64,000 nucleotides of DNA from RGIG3159 sp045640565 (GTDB lineage: Bacteria; Bacillota; Clostridia; Oscillospirales; Oscillospiraceae): positions 10,440 to 74,439 of the forward strand of contig JAZUFG010000114.1 in the NCBI GenBank assembly GCA_045640565.1, given 5' to 3'. Shown in pieces: positions 44,013-52,543 of this stretch; positions within the stretch are counted from its first letter, which is position 1; each line of letters starts with the position of its first letter. The notes under the pieces were generated by a model, which searched no databases, was not told where the DNA came from, and saw nothing but the letters and a program-made list of their open reading frames with translations. Both the position numbers and the translations under genes were made by a program.

Positions 44013-44411
44013 TCAGACACGACGTCTCTTGGGAGGACGGCAGCCATTGTGAGGAATGGGAGTGACGTCCTTGATCATGGTGACATCGAGGCCTGCAGAC
44101 TGCAGGGCACGGATAGCAGCTTCACGACCCTGACCGGGGCCCTTCACGAAGACTTCAACGGTCTTCAGACCGTAGTTGTCAACAGCGGCCTTTGCGGCAG
44201 TCTCTGCAGCCATCTGTGCTGCGAAAGGAGTGGATTTCTTGGATCCGCGGAAGCCGAGGCCACCGGAGGATGCCCAGGAAAGAGCGTTACCATTGCTGTC
44301 GGTAATGGTAACCATGGTGTTGTTGAAAGAGGAACGGATATGAGCGGCACCTTTTTCAACTACCTTGCGTTCACGACGACGCTTGACAACTTTTTTAGCA
44401 GCTTTAGCCAT
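44013..44411 (-). CDS. rpsK: 30S ribosomal protein S11
   Basis: A 132-residue platform protein of the small subunit. It shows the conserved HIRSSFNNT near residue 24 and the Gly-rich VKGPGQGREAA, with the usual basic tail PHNGCRPPKRRRV. It lies 15 bases after rpsM. Confidence 0.97.
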   Translation of the reverse strand: MAKAAKKVVKRRRERKVVEKGAAHIRSSFNNTMVTITDSNGNALSWASSGGLGFRGSKKSTPFAAQMAAETAAKAAVDNYGLKTVEVFVKGPGQGREAAIRALQSAGLDVTMIKDVTPIPHNGCRPPKRRRV

Positions 44412-44426
44412 ACCATATTCCTCCTA

Positions 44427-44795
44427 TTACTTCTTCTTATTCGCAATAGTCTTCTTGGGACCCTTGCGCGTTCTAGCGTTGGTCTTTGTTCTCTGACCGC
44501 GGACGGGCAGACCGCGACGATGGCGGACACCGCGATAGCAGCCGATTTCCGTGAGCCGCTTAATATTCATAGCGGTTTCGCGGCGCAGGTCACCTTCGAT
44601 GGTGTAGTTCTTATCGATAACTTCACGAAGAGCAGCTTCCTGGTCATCGGTAAGGTCCTTAACGCGGATGTCGGGATCCACATTAGCGAGCTTCAAAATA
44701 TCATTTGCGCTCTTTCTGCCGATACCGTAAATATAGGTCAGACCGATTTCAATTCTTTTTTCACGGGGCAGGTCAATACCAGCAATACGTGCCAT
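44427..44795 (-). CDS. rpsM: 30S ribosomal protein S13
   Basis: A 122-residue protein of the 30S head that contacts P-site tRNA and L5. It starts ARIAGIDLPREKRIEIGLTY and has the basic C-terminal tail rich in Lys, Arg and Thr that reaches to tRNA. First ribosomal protein gene after infA and rpmJ in the alpha part of the cluster. Confidence 0.97.
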   Translation of the reverse strand: MARIAGIDLPREKRIEIGLTYIYGIGRKSANDILKLANVDPDIRVKDLTDDQEAALREVIDKNYTIEGDLRRETAMNIKRLTEIGCYRGVRHRRGLPVRGQRTKTNARTRKGPKKTIANKKK

Positions 44796-44816
44796 AGTTC
44801 TTCAAGCACCTCCTAA

Positions 44817-44930
44817 TCAGCCTTGTCTCTGCTTATGCTTGGGGTTTTCGCAAATAACCATTACACGGCCCTTGCGCTTGATAACCTTGCACTTTTCGCA
44901 CATGGGCTTAACGGACGGTCTTACTTTCAT
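44817..44930 (-). CDS. rpmJ: 50S ribosomal protein L36
   Basis: A 37-residue protein, easily missed by length cut-offs. The sequence begins MKVRPSVKPMCEKCKVI and holds the zinc ligands Cys11, Cys14, Cys27 and His32, so it is the zinc-binding form. It lies between infA and rpsM with short gaps, the standard order. Confidence 0.96.
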   Translation of the reverse strand: MKVRPSVKPMCEKCKVIKRKGRVMVICENPKHKQRQG

Positions 44931-44953
44931 ACAATAACCTCCACAAATTCTGT

Positions 44954-45172
44954 TTACTTACTTCTCCATGTGATTCTTCCGCGGGTAAGATCATAGGGTG
45001 ACATTTGAACTGTTACCTTATCGCCCGGGAGAATCTTAATAAAGTTCATCCTGAGCTTGCCGGAAATATGTGCCAAAATGACATGTCCGTTTCCGATATC
45101 CACCGAAAACATTGCATTTGGCAGCGCATCCACAACGATGCCCTCAAGCTCGATTACGTCGTCTTTTGCCAA
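44954..45172 (-). CDS. infA: Translation initiation factor IF-1
   Basis: A 72-residue OB-fold factor that blocks the A site during initiation. It has the standard AKDDVIELEGIV start and the HISGKLRMNFIKILPGD core. The start codon is TTG (45172), with AAGGAGG ten bases upstream; no ATG is available. The 101-base gap before it (45173-45273) shows no gene; the small KOW protein found here in some Clostridia is absent. Confidence 0.96.
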   Translation of the reverse strand: MAKDDVIELEGIVVDALPNAMFSVDIGNGHVILAHISGKLRMNFIKILPGDKVTVQMSPYDLTRGRITWRSK

Positions 45173-45273
45173 GTAACAATAACCTCCTTGGTAATATGAC
45201 AGTCGACTATCTGGCTTTCGCCATTTTTCTTCGAATGTTCTCCGGAAAGAAATTCAGAATCCGCAGCGATGCG

Positions 45274-46038
45274 CTATTCCAATTTTCCATCCGAAGTGAC
45301 GGTGAGGATTTCCGGCTCGCCGTCAGTGATGAGCAAAGTGTTTTCATAGTGTGCAGAAAGGCTTCCATCTTTCGTGACCGTCGTCCAACGATCTCTCAAA
45401 ACTTCAACCTCCCAGGACCCTTGGTTGACCATAGGCTCCACACAGATCGTCATGCCCTTGATCAGCCTCGGCCCCCTACCCAGTTTCCCGTAGTTGGGCA
45501 CATTTGGTTCTTCATGAAGATTCGCGCCGATGCCGTGACCTACAAAGTCGCGTACAACAGAGAACCCGTTTTCTTCTACATAAGCCTGAACTGCAGCCGA
45601 GATATCGGAAACCCGGTAGCCCTGCCTGGCAAATCGCAGGCCTTCGAAGAAACTTTGCTTCGTGACATCAATCAAACGCCGTGCCTCCGGAGAAATCTCT
45701 CCGCAAGCATAGGTGGCAGCACAGTCACCGTGAAATCCGTGATAGTTTGCGCCAACATCAACACTGACGATGTCACCCTCATGCAAAACCTGATTCTTCG
45801 GGATGCCGTGGATGACCACATTGTTGACGGAAATGCAGGCACTGGCGGGAAAACCGCCATAATTCAGAAAAGACGGAACTGCGCCGCGCGAAAGGATAAA
45901 GTCATGAACGGCCTTATCGATCTCAATGAGTTTAACGCCAGGTCTTACCATTGCGCCTGCCAAGGCACGCGCTGCCGCGGTAATTTCGCCGGCCTTACGC
46001 ATCTCAATGAGTTCTCGCTCAATTTTGACAGATATCAT
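45274..46038 (-). CDS. map: Methionine aminopeptidase, type I
   Basis: A 254-residue metalloenzyme that removes the initiator Met. The pita-bread fold has its metal ligands: two Asp (DVGANYHGFHGD), a His (GHGIG) and two Glu (CVEPM and ENTLLITD). There is no N-terminal zinc finger. Its start overlaps the adk stop by 20 bases, so it depends on translation of adk. Confidence 0.96.
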   Translation of the reverse strand: MISVKIERELIEMRKAGEITAAARALAGAMVRPGVKLIEIDKAVHDFILSRGAVPSFLNYGGFPASACISVNNVVIHGIPKNQVLHEGDIVSVDVGANYHGFHGDCAATYACGEISPEARRLIDVTKQSFFEGLRFARQGYRVSDISAAVQAYVEENGFSVVRDFVGHGIGANLHEEPNVPNYGKLGRGPRLIKGMTICVEPMVNQGSWEVEVLRDRWTTVTKDGSLSAHYENTLLITDGEPEILTVTSDGKLE

Positions 46039-46672
46039 TATCCATACCTATCGCCGCCATGATGTCACGGGTTGCCTGCTCAATGCTCTCGTTGCCGGTT
46101 ATCATGCGCAGATGGCCTCTCTTGGAATAGAACTCCTTTAAAGGCTCTGTCTGGCGGTGATAAACCACTAAACGGGCACGCACCGTTTCCGGCGCATCAT
46201 CTGAACGAACCGACAAGGGTCCGCCGCAGACGTCACAGACACCCACTCTTTTCGGCGGTCTTGCAATCAAGTGATAACCGATGTCACAGGCACTGCAAAC
46301 ACGGCGCCCCTGCATACGTTTCTCAATGACTGCATCATCAATCTCAATGGAGATTACATGGTCAAACCGAAGTCCGGCTGCCTCAAGCGCCTCAGCCTGG
46401 GGAATCGTGCGGGGCACGCCATCGAGGATGTAGCCATTGCCGCAATCCTCTTTGGCCAAGCGTTCCCGAATGATATTGAGAATAACATCATCCGAAACCA
46501 ACTGTCCCCGGTCAATCAGGTCTTTCGCCTTCAGCCCGAGCTCGGTTTTATTTTTAATTGCTTCTCTGAGTATATTTCCGGTTGAGATGGAAGGGATCCC
46601 CAGGATCCTGGAAAGAATCCTGGCCTGTGTACCCTTCCCTGCGCCCGGAGCGCCCAAAAGAATCAAATTCAT
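46019..46672 (-). CDS. adk: Adenylate kinase
   Basis: A 217-residue enzyme balancing ATP, ADP and AMP. The P-loop GAPGAGKGTQ is at residues 7-16. The LID domain carries four Cys (CSAC and CDVC), the zinc-stabilised Gram-positive form. ATG 46672 has GGAGGG upstream and puts the P-loop at the usual place. It lies 19 bases after secY. Confidence 0.96.
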   Translation of the reverse strand: MNLILLGAPGAGKGTQARILSRILGIPSISTGNILREAIKNKTELGLKAKDLIDRGQLVSDDVILNIIRERLAKEDCGNGYILDGVPRTIPQAEALEAAGLRFDHVISIEIDDAVIEKRMQGRRVCSACDIGYHLIARPPKRVGVCDVCGGPLSVRSDDAPETVRARLVVYHRQTEPLKEFYSKRGHLRMITGNESIEQATRDIMAAIGMDNDICQN

Positions 46673-46691
46673 GCCATACCCTCCGGTACGC

Positions 46692-47975
46692 TTATTCAAG
46701 GAAGCCCTTGTAGTGCCGCATCAGCATCTGAGCTTCGATTGCTTCCACGGTTTCCGTTGCAACACCGACAACGATGATAACGGAGGTACCGCCGACTGCA
46801 AGGGAAGGAACGCCGATGACATTACCGACGATAATCGGCAGGAGCGCTACAACGCCAAGATAAAGAGCACCAAAAAGGACGATCTTGTGAATTGTCTTTG
46901 CAATAAAATCGGAAGTGGGACGGCCCGGACGGAAGCCGGGAATGAATCCGCCATTCTTCTTCATGTTGTTCGCAATTTCCACAGGATTATACTGAACAGT
47001 TGCATAGAAGTAGCTGAACGCGATAATCAGGATGAAATAGGAAACCGCATAAACCACACAAGTAGAATCAAATACATTCGTGTACCACCAACCGGAAGTC
47101 TTGCCGACGAAGGTACAGATCGTTGCAGGCACGGAAGCAATGGATTGGGCAAAAATGATGGGAAGCACACCAGACATATTCACCTTGATAGGCAGATGGG
47201 TGCTCTGTCCGCCGTAAATCTTCCGACCAACAACGCGCTTTGCATACTGGACGGGAATCCGACGCTCGGCATTGGTGATGAAAACGATAAAGGCGATCAA
47301 AGCAAGGATACCGACAACAAGGAGAATGCAGGTCCACCAATAGAAGTTATTGGTATTATCCTGCAGGGCCTGGATTGCAGTCAGGACCAGAGCCGGAACA
47401 CGAGAAATGATGTTGGCAAAGAGGATAATAGAAATACCGTTGCCCACACCGGACTCCGTGACACGCTCACCCAGCCAAACCACAAATGCAGCGCCGGCAG
47501 CGAAGCTGAGAACGATCACAACACCGGGAAGGAAGCCCGTCTCCGTCAAGATACCGCTGTAGTTGGAGAGCATCACATAGTATGCCCAGCCCATAAGAAG
47601 GCTGATACCAACTGTGGTATAACGGGTAATGCGGGCAATCTTCGCTCTGCCTTCTTCTCCCTCTTCCTTGGCCATGCGCTCCAGAGCAGGAATCGCAATG
47701 GTCAGAAGCTCAATAATGATCTGCGCATTGATGTAAGGCTGAATGCTCAGAGCAAAGAGCTTTGCAGTGGAGAGCGAGGAACCGGACATGGCGTTGAGAA
47801 GGCCAAGGACCGTATTCGCAAGATTCTGAGAATAATACTGGCTGAGGACAGCCGCATTAATATACGGAACCGGAATCGAAGATCCTACGCGGAAAATCAG
47901 GAGAATCAAGAGGGTGAAGAGAAGCTTCTTTCTTAATTCGGGAATCTTCCAGGCGTTACGGAGTGTTGTAATCAC
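46692..47975 (-). CDS. secY: Preprotein translocase subunit SecY
   Basis: A 427-residue channel protein of the Sec translocon with ten membrane segments. It has the characteristic ELLTIAIPALERMAKEEGEEGR cytoplasmic loop (split here in two halves near residue 95) and PVQYAKR in the ribosome-binding loop. The start is a GTG directly abutting the rplO stop codon; the ribosome-binding site lies inside the rplO end. Confidence 0.97.
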   Translation of the reverse strand: MITTLRNAWKIPELRKKLLFTLLILLIFRVGSSIPVPYINAAVLSQYYSQNLANTVLGLLNAMSGSSLSTAKLFALSIQPYINAQIIIELLTIAIPALERMAKEEGEEGRAKIARITRYTTVGISLLMGWAYYVMLSNYSGILTETGFLPGVVIVLSFAAGAAFVVWLGERVTESGVGNGISIILFANIISRVPALVLTAIQALQDNTNNFYWWTCILLVVGILALIAFIVFITNAERRIPVQYAKRVVGRKIYGGQSTHLPIKVNMSGVLPIIFAQSIASVPATICTFVGKTSGWWYTNVFDSTCVVYAVSYFILIIAFSYFYATVQYNPVEIANNMKKNGGFIPGFRPGRPTSDFIAKTIHKIVLFGALYLGVVALLPIIVGNVIGVPSLAVGGTSVIIVVGVATETVEAIEAQMLMRHYKGFLE

Positions 47976-48416
47976 TTACACCACCTCAGCCTTTCCACCT
48001 GCCTGTTCGATCTTTTCCTTGGCAGATGCGGAGAAAGCAGCAGCGTTAACGGTGAGCTTCTTCGTGAGAGTACCATTTGCAATGACCTTGATGCCATACT
48101 CTGCATCACGGACAATGCCCTTCTCAGTCAGAGCGGCAACATCAACGACATCGCCGTCTTCAAAAGCGTTCAGAGCAGCAAGATTAACAGCTACTGTACG
48201 CTTTGCAAAGATATTGTTGAAGCCGCGCTTAGGAATACGGCGAGCCAAAGGCATCTGGCCACCTTCAAAACCGATCCGGGTCTTACCGCCGGAACGGGCC
48301 ATCTGACCCTTGTGTCCACGGCCTGCAGTCTTTCCGTTGCCGGAAGCAGTGCCGCGACCCTTACGCTTAGCTACATGGGTGGAACCCATAACGGGAGCAA
48401 GTTCGTGTAAATCCAT
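47976..48416 (-). CDS. rplO: 50S ribosomal protein L15
   Basis: A 146-residue protein of the large subunit. The N-terminal half is Gly- and Lys/Arg-rich and extended (KGRGTASGNGKTAGRGHKG), threading into 23S rRNA; the C-terminal half is globular. Between rpmD and secY as usual. Confidence 0.96.
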   Translation of the reverse strand: MDLHELAPVMGSTHVAKRKGRGTASGNGKTAGRGHKGQMARSGGKTRIGFEGGQMPLARRIPKRGFNNIFAKRTVAVNLAALNAFEDGDVVDVAALTEKGIVRDAEYGIKVIANGTLTKKLTVNAAAFSASAKEKIEQAGGKAEVV

Positions 48417-48429
48417 TCTTGTCTCCTCC

Positions 48430-48612
48430 TTAGTCTTCCTTGGTGACTTTCACAAGATAACCGATCTGATTGATCTTGCCGAGAGTCATTTCATTATCAG
48501 GCTGAACGGTTTCCTGGCCGATCTTGGTGAGGCCAAGAGAAGCTGCAGTAGCAATATGCTTCTTCAGGCGACCATTCAGGCTCTTCACAAGTTTAACTCT
48601 ATACTGTGCCAT
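48430..48612 (-). CDS. rpmD: 50S ribosomal protein L30
   Basis: A 60-residue protein, the short bacterial form: AQYRVKLVKSLNGRLKKH at the start and the conserved NQIGYLVKV near the end. ATG 48612 is supported by AAGGAGG; a TTG two codons upstream is less likely. Confidence 0.95.
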   Translation of the reverse strand: MAQYRVKLVKSLNGRLKKHIATAASLGLTKIGQETVQPDNEMTLGKINQIGYLVKVTKED

Positions 48613-48626
48613 GTTCAAAGCCCTCC

Positions 48627-49139
48627 TTAGCCTAAAATCTGCTCAACGGTCAGGCCTCTGGTCTGAGCAACCTGCTCAGGTCCACGAAGGGAAATAAGAC
48701 CCTGCATGGTAGCCTTAACAACGTTCTGAGGATTGTTGGAACGGAGACACTTGGTACGAATATTGGTGATGCCAACTGCTTCCATGATTGCACGGACAGC
48801 GCCGCCGGCGATAACGCCGGTGCCTTCGGGAGCCGGCTTCAGCAGAACTTCGCCTGCGCCGAACTTACCGGTCACCTCATGAGGAATGGTAGTTCCGGAG
48901 GTGGTGACATGGAACATGTTCTTCTTTGCAGCTGCGATGCCCTTCAGGATAGCTTCAGAAACTTCGGCAGCCTTTCCAAGGCCAAAACCGACGGTACCCT
49001 TGCCATCTCCGACAACAACCAGAGCAGAGAACTTCATAACACGGCCGCCCTTAACAGTCTTGCTGACACGGTTCAGGTAAACGACCTTTTCAATCATTTC
49101 AGGAGCAGTGGAATCTGCCTGAGCTTTATTATATGCCAT
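48627..49139 (-). CDS. rpsE: 30S ribosomal protein S5
   Basis: A 170-residue protein important for decoding accuracy and mRNA unwinding. The double-stranded RNA-binding fold (NRVSKTVKGGRVMKFSAL) and the C-terminal Gly-rich loop region are intact, including the GGRVMKF loop linked to spectinomycin in other species. Confidence 0.96.
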   Translation of the reverse strand: MAYNKAQADSTAPEMIEKVVYLNRVSKTVKGGRVMKFSALVVVGDGKGTVGFGLGKAAEVSEAILKGIAAAKKNMFHVTTSGTTIPHEVTGKFGAGEVLLKPAPEGTGVIAGGAVRAIMEAVGITNIRTKCLRSNNPQNVVKATMQGLISLRGPEQVAQTRGLTVEQILG

Positions 49140-49156
49140 TTCTTCTTCCTCCTGCC

Positions 49157-49516
49157 TTAGAATTCGAGGCCGCCTTCACGGGCGCCTTCAGCCAGAGCAG
49201 CAACACGGCCATGATAGATATAGCCGCCGCGATCAAACACGACAACGCTGATGCCCTTTTCCTTTGCGCGCTCTGCAACCTTCAAGCCAACCTTCTTAGC
49301 GGCTTCGCAGTTGCCCTGTGCGCCTTCGAACTCTTTCTCGAGAGTGGATGCAGAAGCCAGGGTGACTCCGTTCACATCATCGATAACCTGCGCATAAATG
49401 TTTGCATTGCTGCGGAAAACATTCAAACGGGGTCTTTCGGGTGTGCCGGAAATCTTATAACGGACTCTGGTATGACGCTTCAGTCTCTGAGCGTTCTTAT
49501 CAATTTTGCTTACCAT
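49157..49516 (-). CDS. rplR: 50S ribosomal protein L18
   Basis: A 119-residue 5S rRNA-binding protein. The basic N-terminus (RHTRVRYKISGTPERPRL) and the C-terminal FDRGGYIYHGRVAALA are typical. It works with L5 in the central protuberance. Confidence 0.96.
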   Translation of the reverse strand: MVSKIDKNAQRLKRHTRVRYKISGTPERPRLNVFRSNANIYAQVIDDVNGVTLASASTLEKEFEGAQGNCEAAKKVGLKVAERAKEKGISVVVFDRGGYIYHGRVAALAEGAREGGLEF

Positions 49517-49532
49517 TTACGCACACCTCCTA

Positions 49533-50078
49533 TTATTTCTTACCGCCGGCCTTGCCTTCTTTGCGGCGAATGGTCTCGGTAGTATATTTGATGCCCTTGC
49601 CCTTATACGGCTCGGGGGGTCTCTTGGAACGAATTTCAGCTGCGATCTGGCCAACTCTCTGCTTGTCAGGTCCACTGACAACGATCAGGTTCGGGTTGGG
49701 AGCATCCAGGGTGATACCGGGCTCTTCTTCCACGATAACGGGATGGGAATAACCCAAGCTCATGACAAGCTGATTGCCCTTCTTTTCAACCTTGTAGCCG
49801 ACACCGTTGACTTCAAGTTCTTTCTTGAAGCAGGAAGCGGAACCGGTAACCATGTTATTCAAAAGAGTACGGGTCAGGCCGTGAAGAGCCTTAGTCTCGT
49901 TTTCGTCGTTCGGACGGGAAACGGTGATGACATTACCATCCTTCTTGATGGTCATCATGGGAGAAAGCTGCCGCTGCAGGGTACCCTTGGGGCCCTTAAC
50001 CGTTACAAAATTACCTTCGGCAACAGTAACTTCCACACCTGCGGGTACAGTAATGGGTAATTTACCAATTCTAGACAT
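49533..50078 (-). CDS. rplF: 50S ribosomal protein L6
   Basis: A 181-residue protein with two repeated domains near the factor-binding site. It starts SRIGKLPITVPAGV and ends with the conserved PEPYKGKGIKY region. ATG 50078 follows GGAGGGTACTG; an upstream extension runs into rpsH. Confidence 0.96.
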   Translation of the reverse strand: MSRIGKLPITVPAGVEVTVAEGNFVTVKGPKGTLQRQLSPMMTIKKDGNVITVSRPNDENETKALHGLTRTLLNNMVTGSASCFKKELEVNGVGYKVEKKGNQLVMSLGYSHPVIVEEEPGITLDAPNPNLIVVSGPDKQRVGQIAAEIRSKRPPEPYKGKGIKYTTETIRRKEGKAGGKK

Positions 50079-50091
50079 CTCAGTACCCTCC

Positions 50092-50490
50092 TTACCACAC
50101 GAAAGCAAGGACTTCGCCGCCGACATTCAGCTCTCTGGCTTTCCGGTCGGTCATGACGCCCTTGGAGGTGGAGATGATGGCGATGCCCAAGCCCTTCAGG
50201 ACTCTGGGGAGTTCGTCAGCACCGGCATAGACACGGAGGCCGGGTTTGGAAACACGGCGCAGACCGCTCAGTGCCTTTTCATTCTTGCCCAGGTACTTCA
50301 GAGTGATGTGAATCACACCCTGTGTGCCATCGTCTTTGATCTCAAAAGACTTGATATAGCCTTCGTCAAAGAGAATCTGAGCAATTGCTTTCTTCAGGTT
50401 GGAAGCGGGGACATCGACAGTGGGGTGCTTTGCAGAATTCGCATTCCGGATACGGGTCAGCATATCTGCAACGGGATCAGTGATTTGCAT
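50092..50490 (-). CDS. rpsH: 30S ribosomal protein S8
   Basis: A 132-residue primary 16S rRNA-binding protein. The C-terminal signature (ISTSKGVMTDRKAR) is intact. In E. coli S8 represses spc-operon translation by binding mRNA near rplE; here a 118-nt structured gap precedes its own start, offering a possible control site. Confidence 0.96.
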   Translation of the reverse strand: MQITDPVADMLTRIRNANSAKHPTVDVPASNLKKAIAQILFDEGYIKSFEIKDDGTQGVIHITLKYLGKNEKALSGLRRVSKPGLRVYAGADELPRVLKGLGIAIISTSKGVMTDRKARELNVGGEVLAFVW

Positions 50491-50513
50491 AAGAATACCT
50501 CCTATTAGAAGTT

Positions 50514-50590
50514 ACAGGCAGAAGCCTGTTAAAATCCCGGGGTATCAAAGGAATGAAAACCGAAAACAGTTCCATATTCCTTTGACTACC
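50514..50590 (-). promoter_or_regulatory. Two strong RNA hairpins between rpsN and rpsH
   Basis: The 118-base gap, unusually long for this cluster, can form a 14-bp stem (50541-50554 with 50576-50590, one bulged base: GGTA plus TCAAAGGAAT) around a 21-base loop, then a 6-bp ACAGGC-UUCU-GCCUGU hairpin (50514-50529). Neither has a T-run, so they are not terminators. The second ends 23 bases before the rpsH start. A binding site for a ribosomal protein, or an RNase processing site, is possible. Confidence 0.6.
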
Positions 50591-50608
50591 GAGATCGTTT
50601 ACAAATAA

Positions 50609-50794
50609 TTACCAACTGGCTTTCTTAACGCCGGGGATTTCGCCCTTGTAGGCCAACTCTCTGAAGCAGATACGGCAAATACCGTAGTTACGCAGATAAG
50701 CGTGGGGTCTGCCGCAGATCTTGCATCTGTTGTAGCGACGGCAGGAGAACTTGGGCTCAGCCTGCTGCTTTAAAATCATTGCTTTTTTAGCCAT
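50609..50794 (-). CDS. rpsN: 30S ribosomal protein S14, zinc form (type Z)
   Basis: A 61-residue protein with the Cys-X2-Cys pairs CKIC and CRIC, the zinc-binding type used by Firmicutes in normal growth. The tail PGVKKASW is conserved. It lies 14 bases after rplE. Confidence 0.97.
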   Translation of the reverse strand: MAKKAMILKQQAEPKFSCRRYNRCKICGRPHAYLRNYGICRICFRELAYKGEIPGVKKASW

Positions 50795-50808
50795 CGTTTC
50801 TTCCTCCC

Positions 50809-51351
50809 TTAACCGTAGAACGGAGCGCCGATCAGAGTCAGCAGTTCCTTGGCTTCTTCATCCGTATTTGCAGTGGTGCAGATGCAGATGTCCATGCCGC
50901 GGACTTTGTCAACTTTATCGTACTCAATTTCGGGGAAAATCAACTGTTCCTTCAGGCCGAAGGCATAATTGCCGCGGCCGTCAAAGGCATTGGGGTTGAT
51001 GCCGCGGAAGTCACGGACACGGGGAAGTGCAACATTAAAGAGCCGGTCCAGGAATTCCCACATCTTTGCGCCGCGGAGCGTGACCTTAACACCAACGGTC
51101 TCGCCTTCACGAACCTTGAAGTTTGCAACAGACTTGCGAGCTTTGGTGGTGATGGGCATCTGGCCGGTGATTGCAGCAATATCCTTGCAGATCGCTTCGA
51201 TTTCCTTTGCGTTGCCCTTGCTTTCGCCGCAGCCAACGTTCACGATAACCTTGTCAACCTTAGGAATCTGCATAACGCTCTTATAAGCGAATTTGTTCAT
51301 CAGAGCAGGAGCAATTTCATTATCATACTTAACTTTCAGTCTTGCAGCCAT
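50809..51351 (-). CDS. rplE: 50S ribosomal protein L5
   Basis: A 180-residue 5S rRNA-binding protein of the central protuberance contacting P-site tRNA. The core KITVNVGCGES equivalent (KVIVNVGCGES) and TTKARKSVANFKVREG are typical. Full length. Confidence 0.97.
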   Translation of the reverse strand: MAARLKVKYDNEIAPALMNKFAYKSVMQIPKVDKVIVNVGCGESKGNAKEIEAICKDIAAITGQMPITTKARKSVANFKVREGETVGVKVTLRGAKMWEFLDRLFNVALPRVRDFRGINPNAFDGRGNYAFGLKEQLIFPEIEYDKVDKVRGMDICICTTANTDEEAKELLTLIGAPFYG

Positions 51352-51369
51352 AATCTTCGCTCCTCCTTA

Positions 51370-51675
51370 TCAGATTTCTGCGCCGCATTTTTTGCAGACG
51401 CGAATTTTCTTGCCGTCAGCCATCTTATAGCCAACGCGAGTACCCTTTTCGCACTTGCTGCAGAAGAGCTGCACTTTGTCAGCGCGGATGGGGATTTCCT
51501 TATGGACAATGCCGCCCTCTTCGCCCTGCTTGCGAGCCTTCTGATGGCAGGTAGCAACACAGACACCTTCAACGATGAGCTTGTTCTCAGCGGGGTAAGC
51601 TTCCAGGACTTTGCCCTTCTTGCCCTTATCCTTACCGGACAGGACGATAACAGTATCGTTACTCTTAATCTTCAT
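51370..51675 (-). CDS. rplX: 50S ribosomal protein L24
   Basis: A 101-residue assembly initiator with a KOW motif at the start (DTVIVLSGKDKGKKGKV). The C-terminal part has two Cys pairs (CSKC and CKKC), so a zinc-binding form. Confidence 0.96.
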   Translation of the reverse strand: MKIKSNDTVIVLSGKDKGKKGKVLEAYPAENKLIVEGVCVATCHQKARKQGEEGGIVHKEIPIRADKVQLFCSKCEKGTRVGYKMADGKKIRVCKKCGAEI

Positions 51676-51687
51676 CGGGTACCTCCG

Positions 51688-52056
51688 TTAAATGGTCTCC
51701 GGAGCAAGGGAGAGGATCTTCATAAATTCTTTTTCACGAAGCTCTCTTGCCACGGGCCCAAAAATACGGGTGCCGCTGGGGCTCTTGTCATCCTTGATCA
51801 GAACAGCAGCGTTCTCATCAAAGCGAACATAAGTTCCGTCAGCGCGGTGTACACCCTTCTTGGTGCGGACGATAACTGCCTTGACAACATCGCCCTTTTT
51901 GACGCTGCCGCCCGGCTGAGCCTTGCGGACAGAAGCAACAATCACATCACCGATGTTGCCGAACTTCCGCTTGGAACCGCCGAGGACGCGGATACATTTG
52001 ATCTCTTTGGCGCCGGTATTGTCGGCAACCTTCAGATAACTCTCTTCATGAATCAT
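51688..52056 (-). CDS. rplN: 50S ribosomal protein L14
   Basis: A 122-residue beta-barrel protein at the subunit interface. It starts MIHEESYLKVADNTGAKE and has the conserved KKGDVVKAVIVRTKKG; a normal length for the family. Confidence 0.97.
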   Translation of the reverse strand: MIHEESYLKVADNTGAKEIKCIRVLGGSKRKFGNIGDVIVASVRKAQPGGSVKKGDVVKAVIVRTKKGVHRADGTYVRFDENAAVLIKDDKSPSGTRIFGPVARELREKEFMKILSLAPETI

Positions 52057-52070
52057 GATTCGTTGCCTCC

Positions 52071-52334
52071 TTACTTAGCCTTTTCGATAATCTCAACGAG
52101 TCTCCATCTCTTATCCTTGGAAAGAGGACGGGTCTCCATAACCTTGACGATATCGCCGGTATGGGCTTCGTTGTTTTCGTCATGAGCCTTCAACTTGTAA
52201 GTGTTCTTGACGATCTTTTTGTACAGCTTATGCTGCACGCTATTCTCGATTGCAACCACGATGGTCTTGTCCATCTTATCGGAGACGACCTGACCAACTC
52301 TGGTTTTACGGAAAGCTCTTGTATTTTCAGTCAT
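52071..52334 (-). CDS. rpsQ: 30S ribosomal protein S17
   Basis: An 87-residue OB-fold protein and early 16S rRNA binder. The signature KTIVVAIENSVQHKLYKK is near residue 23. Normal order after rpmC. Confidence 0.96.
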   Translation of the reverse strand: MTENTRAFRKTRVGQVVSDKMDKTIVVAIENSVQHKLYKKIVKNTYKLKAHDENNEAHTGDIVKVMETRPLSKDKRWRLVEIIEKAK

Positions 52335-52348
52335 TTTCGCTTACCTCC

Positions 52349-52543
52349 TTAGTTTTCGGCCTGCTTCTCACGAATGATGGTCTGAACGCGAGCAATGTCC
52401 TTTTTCACGACATTGATCTGAGTGGGGTTCTCAAGCTGGTTGGTTGCATGCTGCATTCTGAGAGTGAAGAGGTTCTTCTTCAGCTCTGCGGCTTTCGCTT
52501 CCAGTTCAGCGGCGGTCATATTTCTGAGTTCTGCAGTTTTCAT
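52349..52543 (-). CDS. rpmC: 50S ribosomal protein L29
   Basis: A 64-residue helical hairpin protein near the exit tunnel that contacts trigger factor and SRP. It starts MKTAELRNMTAAELEAK and overlaps the rplP stop as ATGA; longer in-frame extensions into rplP are ignored. Confidence 0.96.
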   Translation of the reverse strand: MKTAELRNMTAAELEAKAAELKKNLFTLRMQHATNQLENPTQINVVKKDIARVQTIIREKQAEN

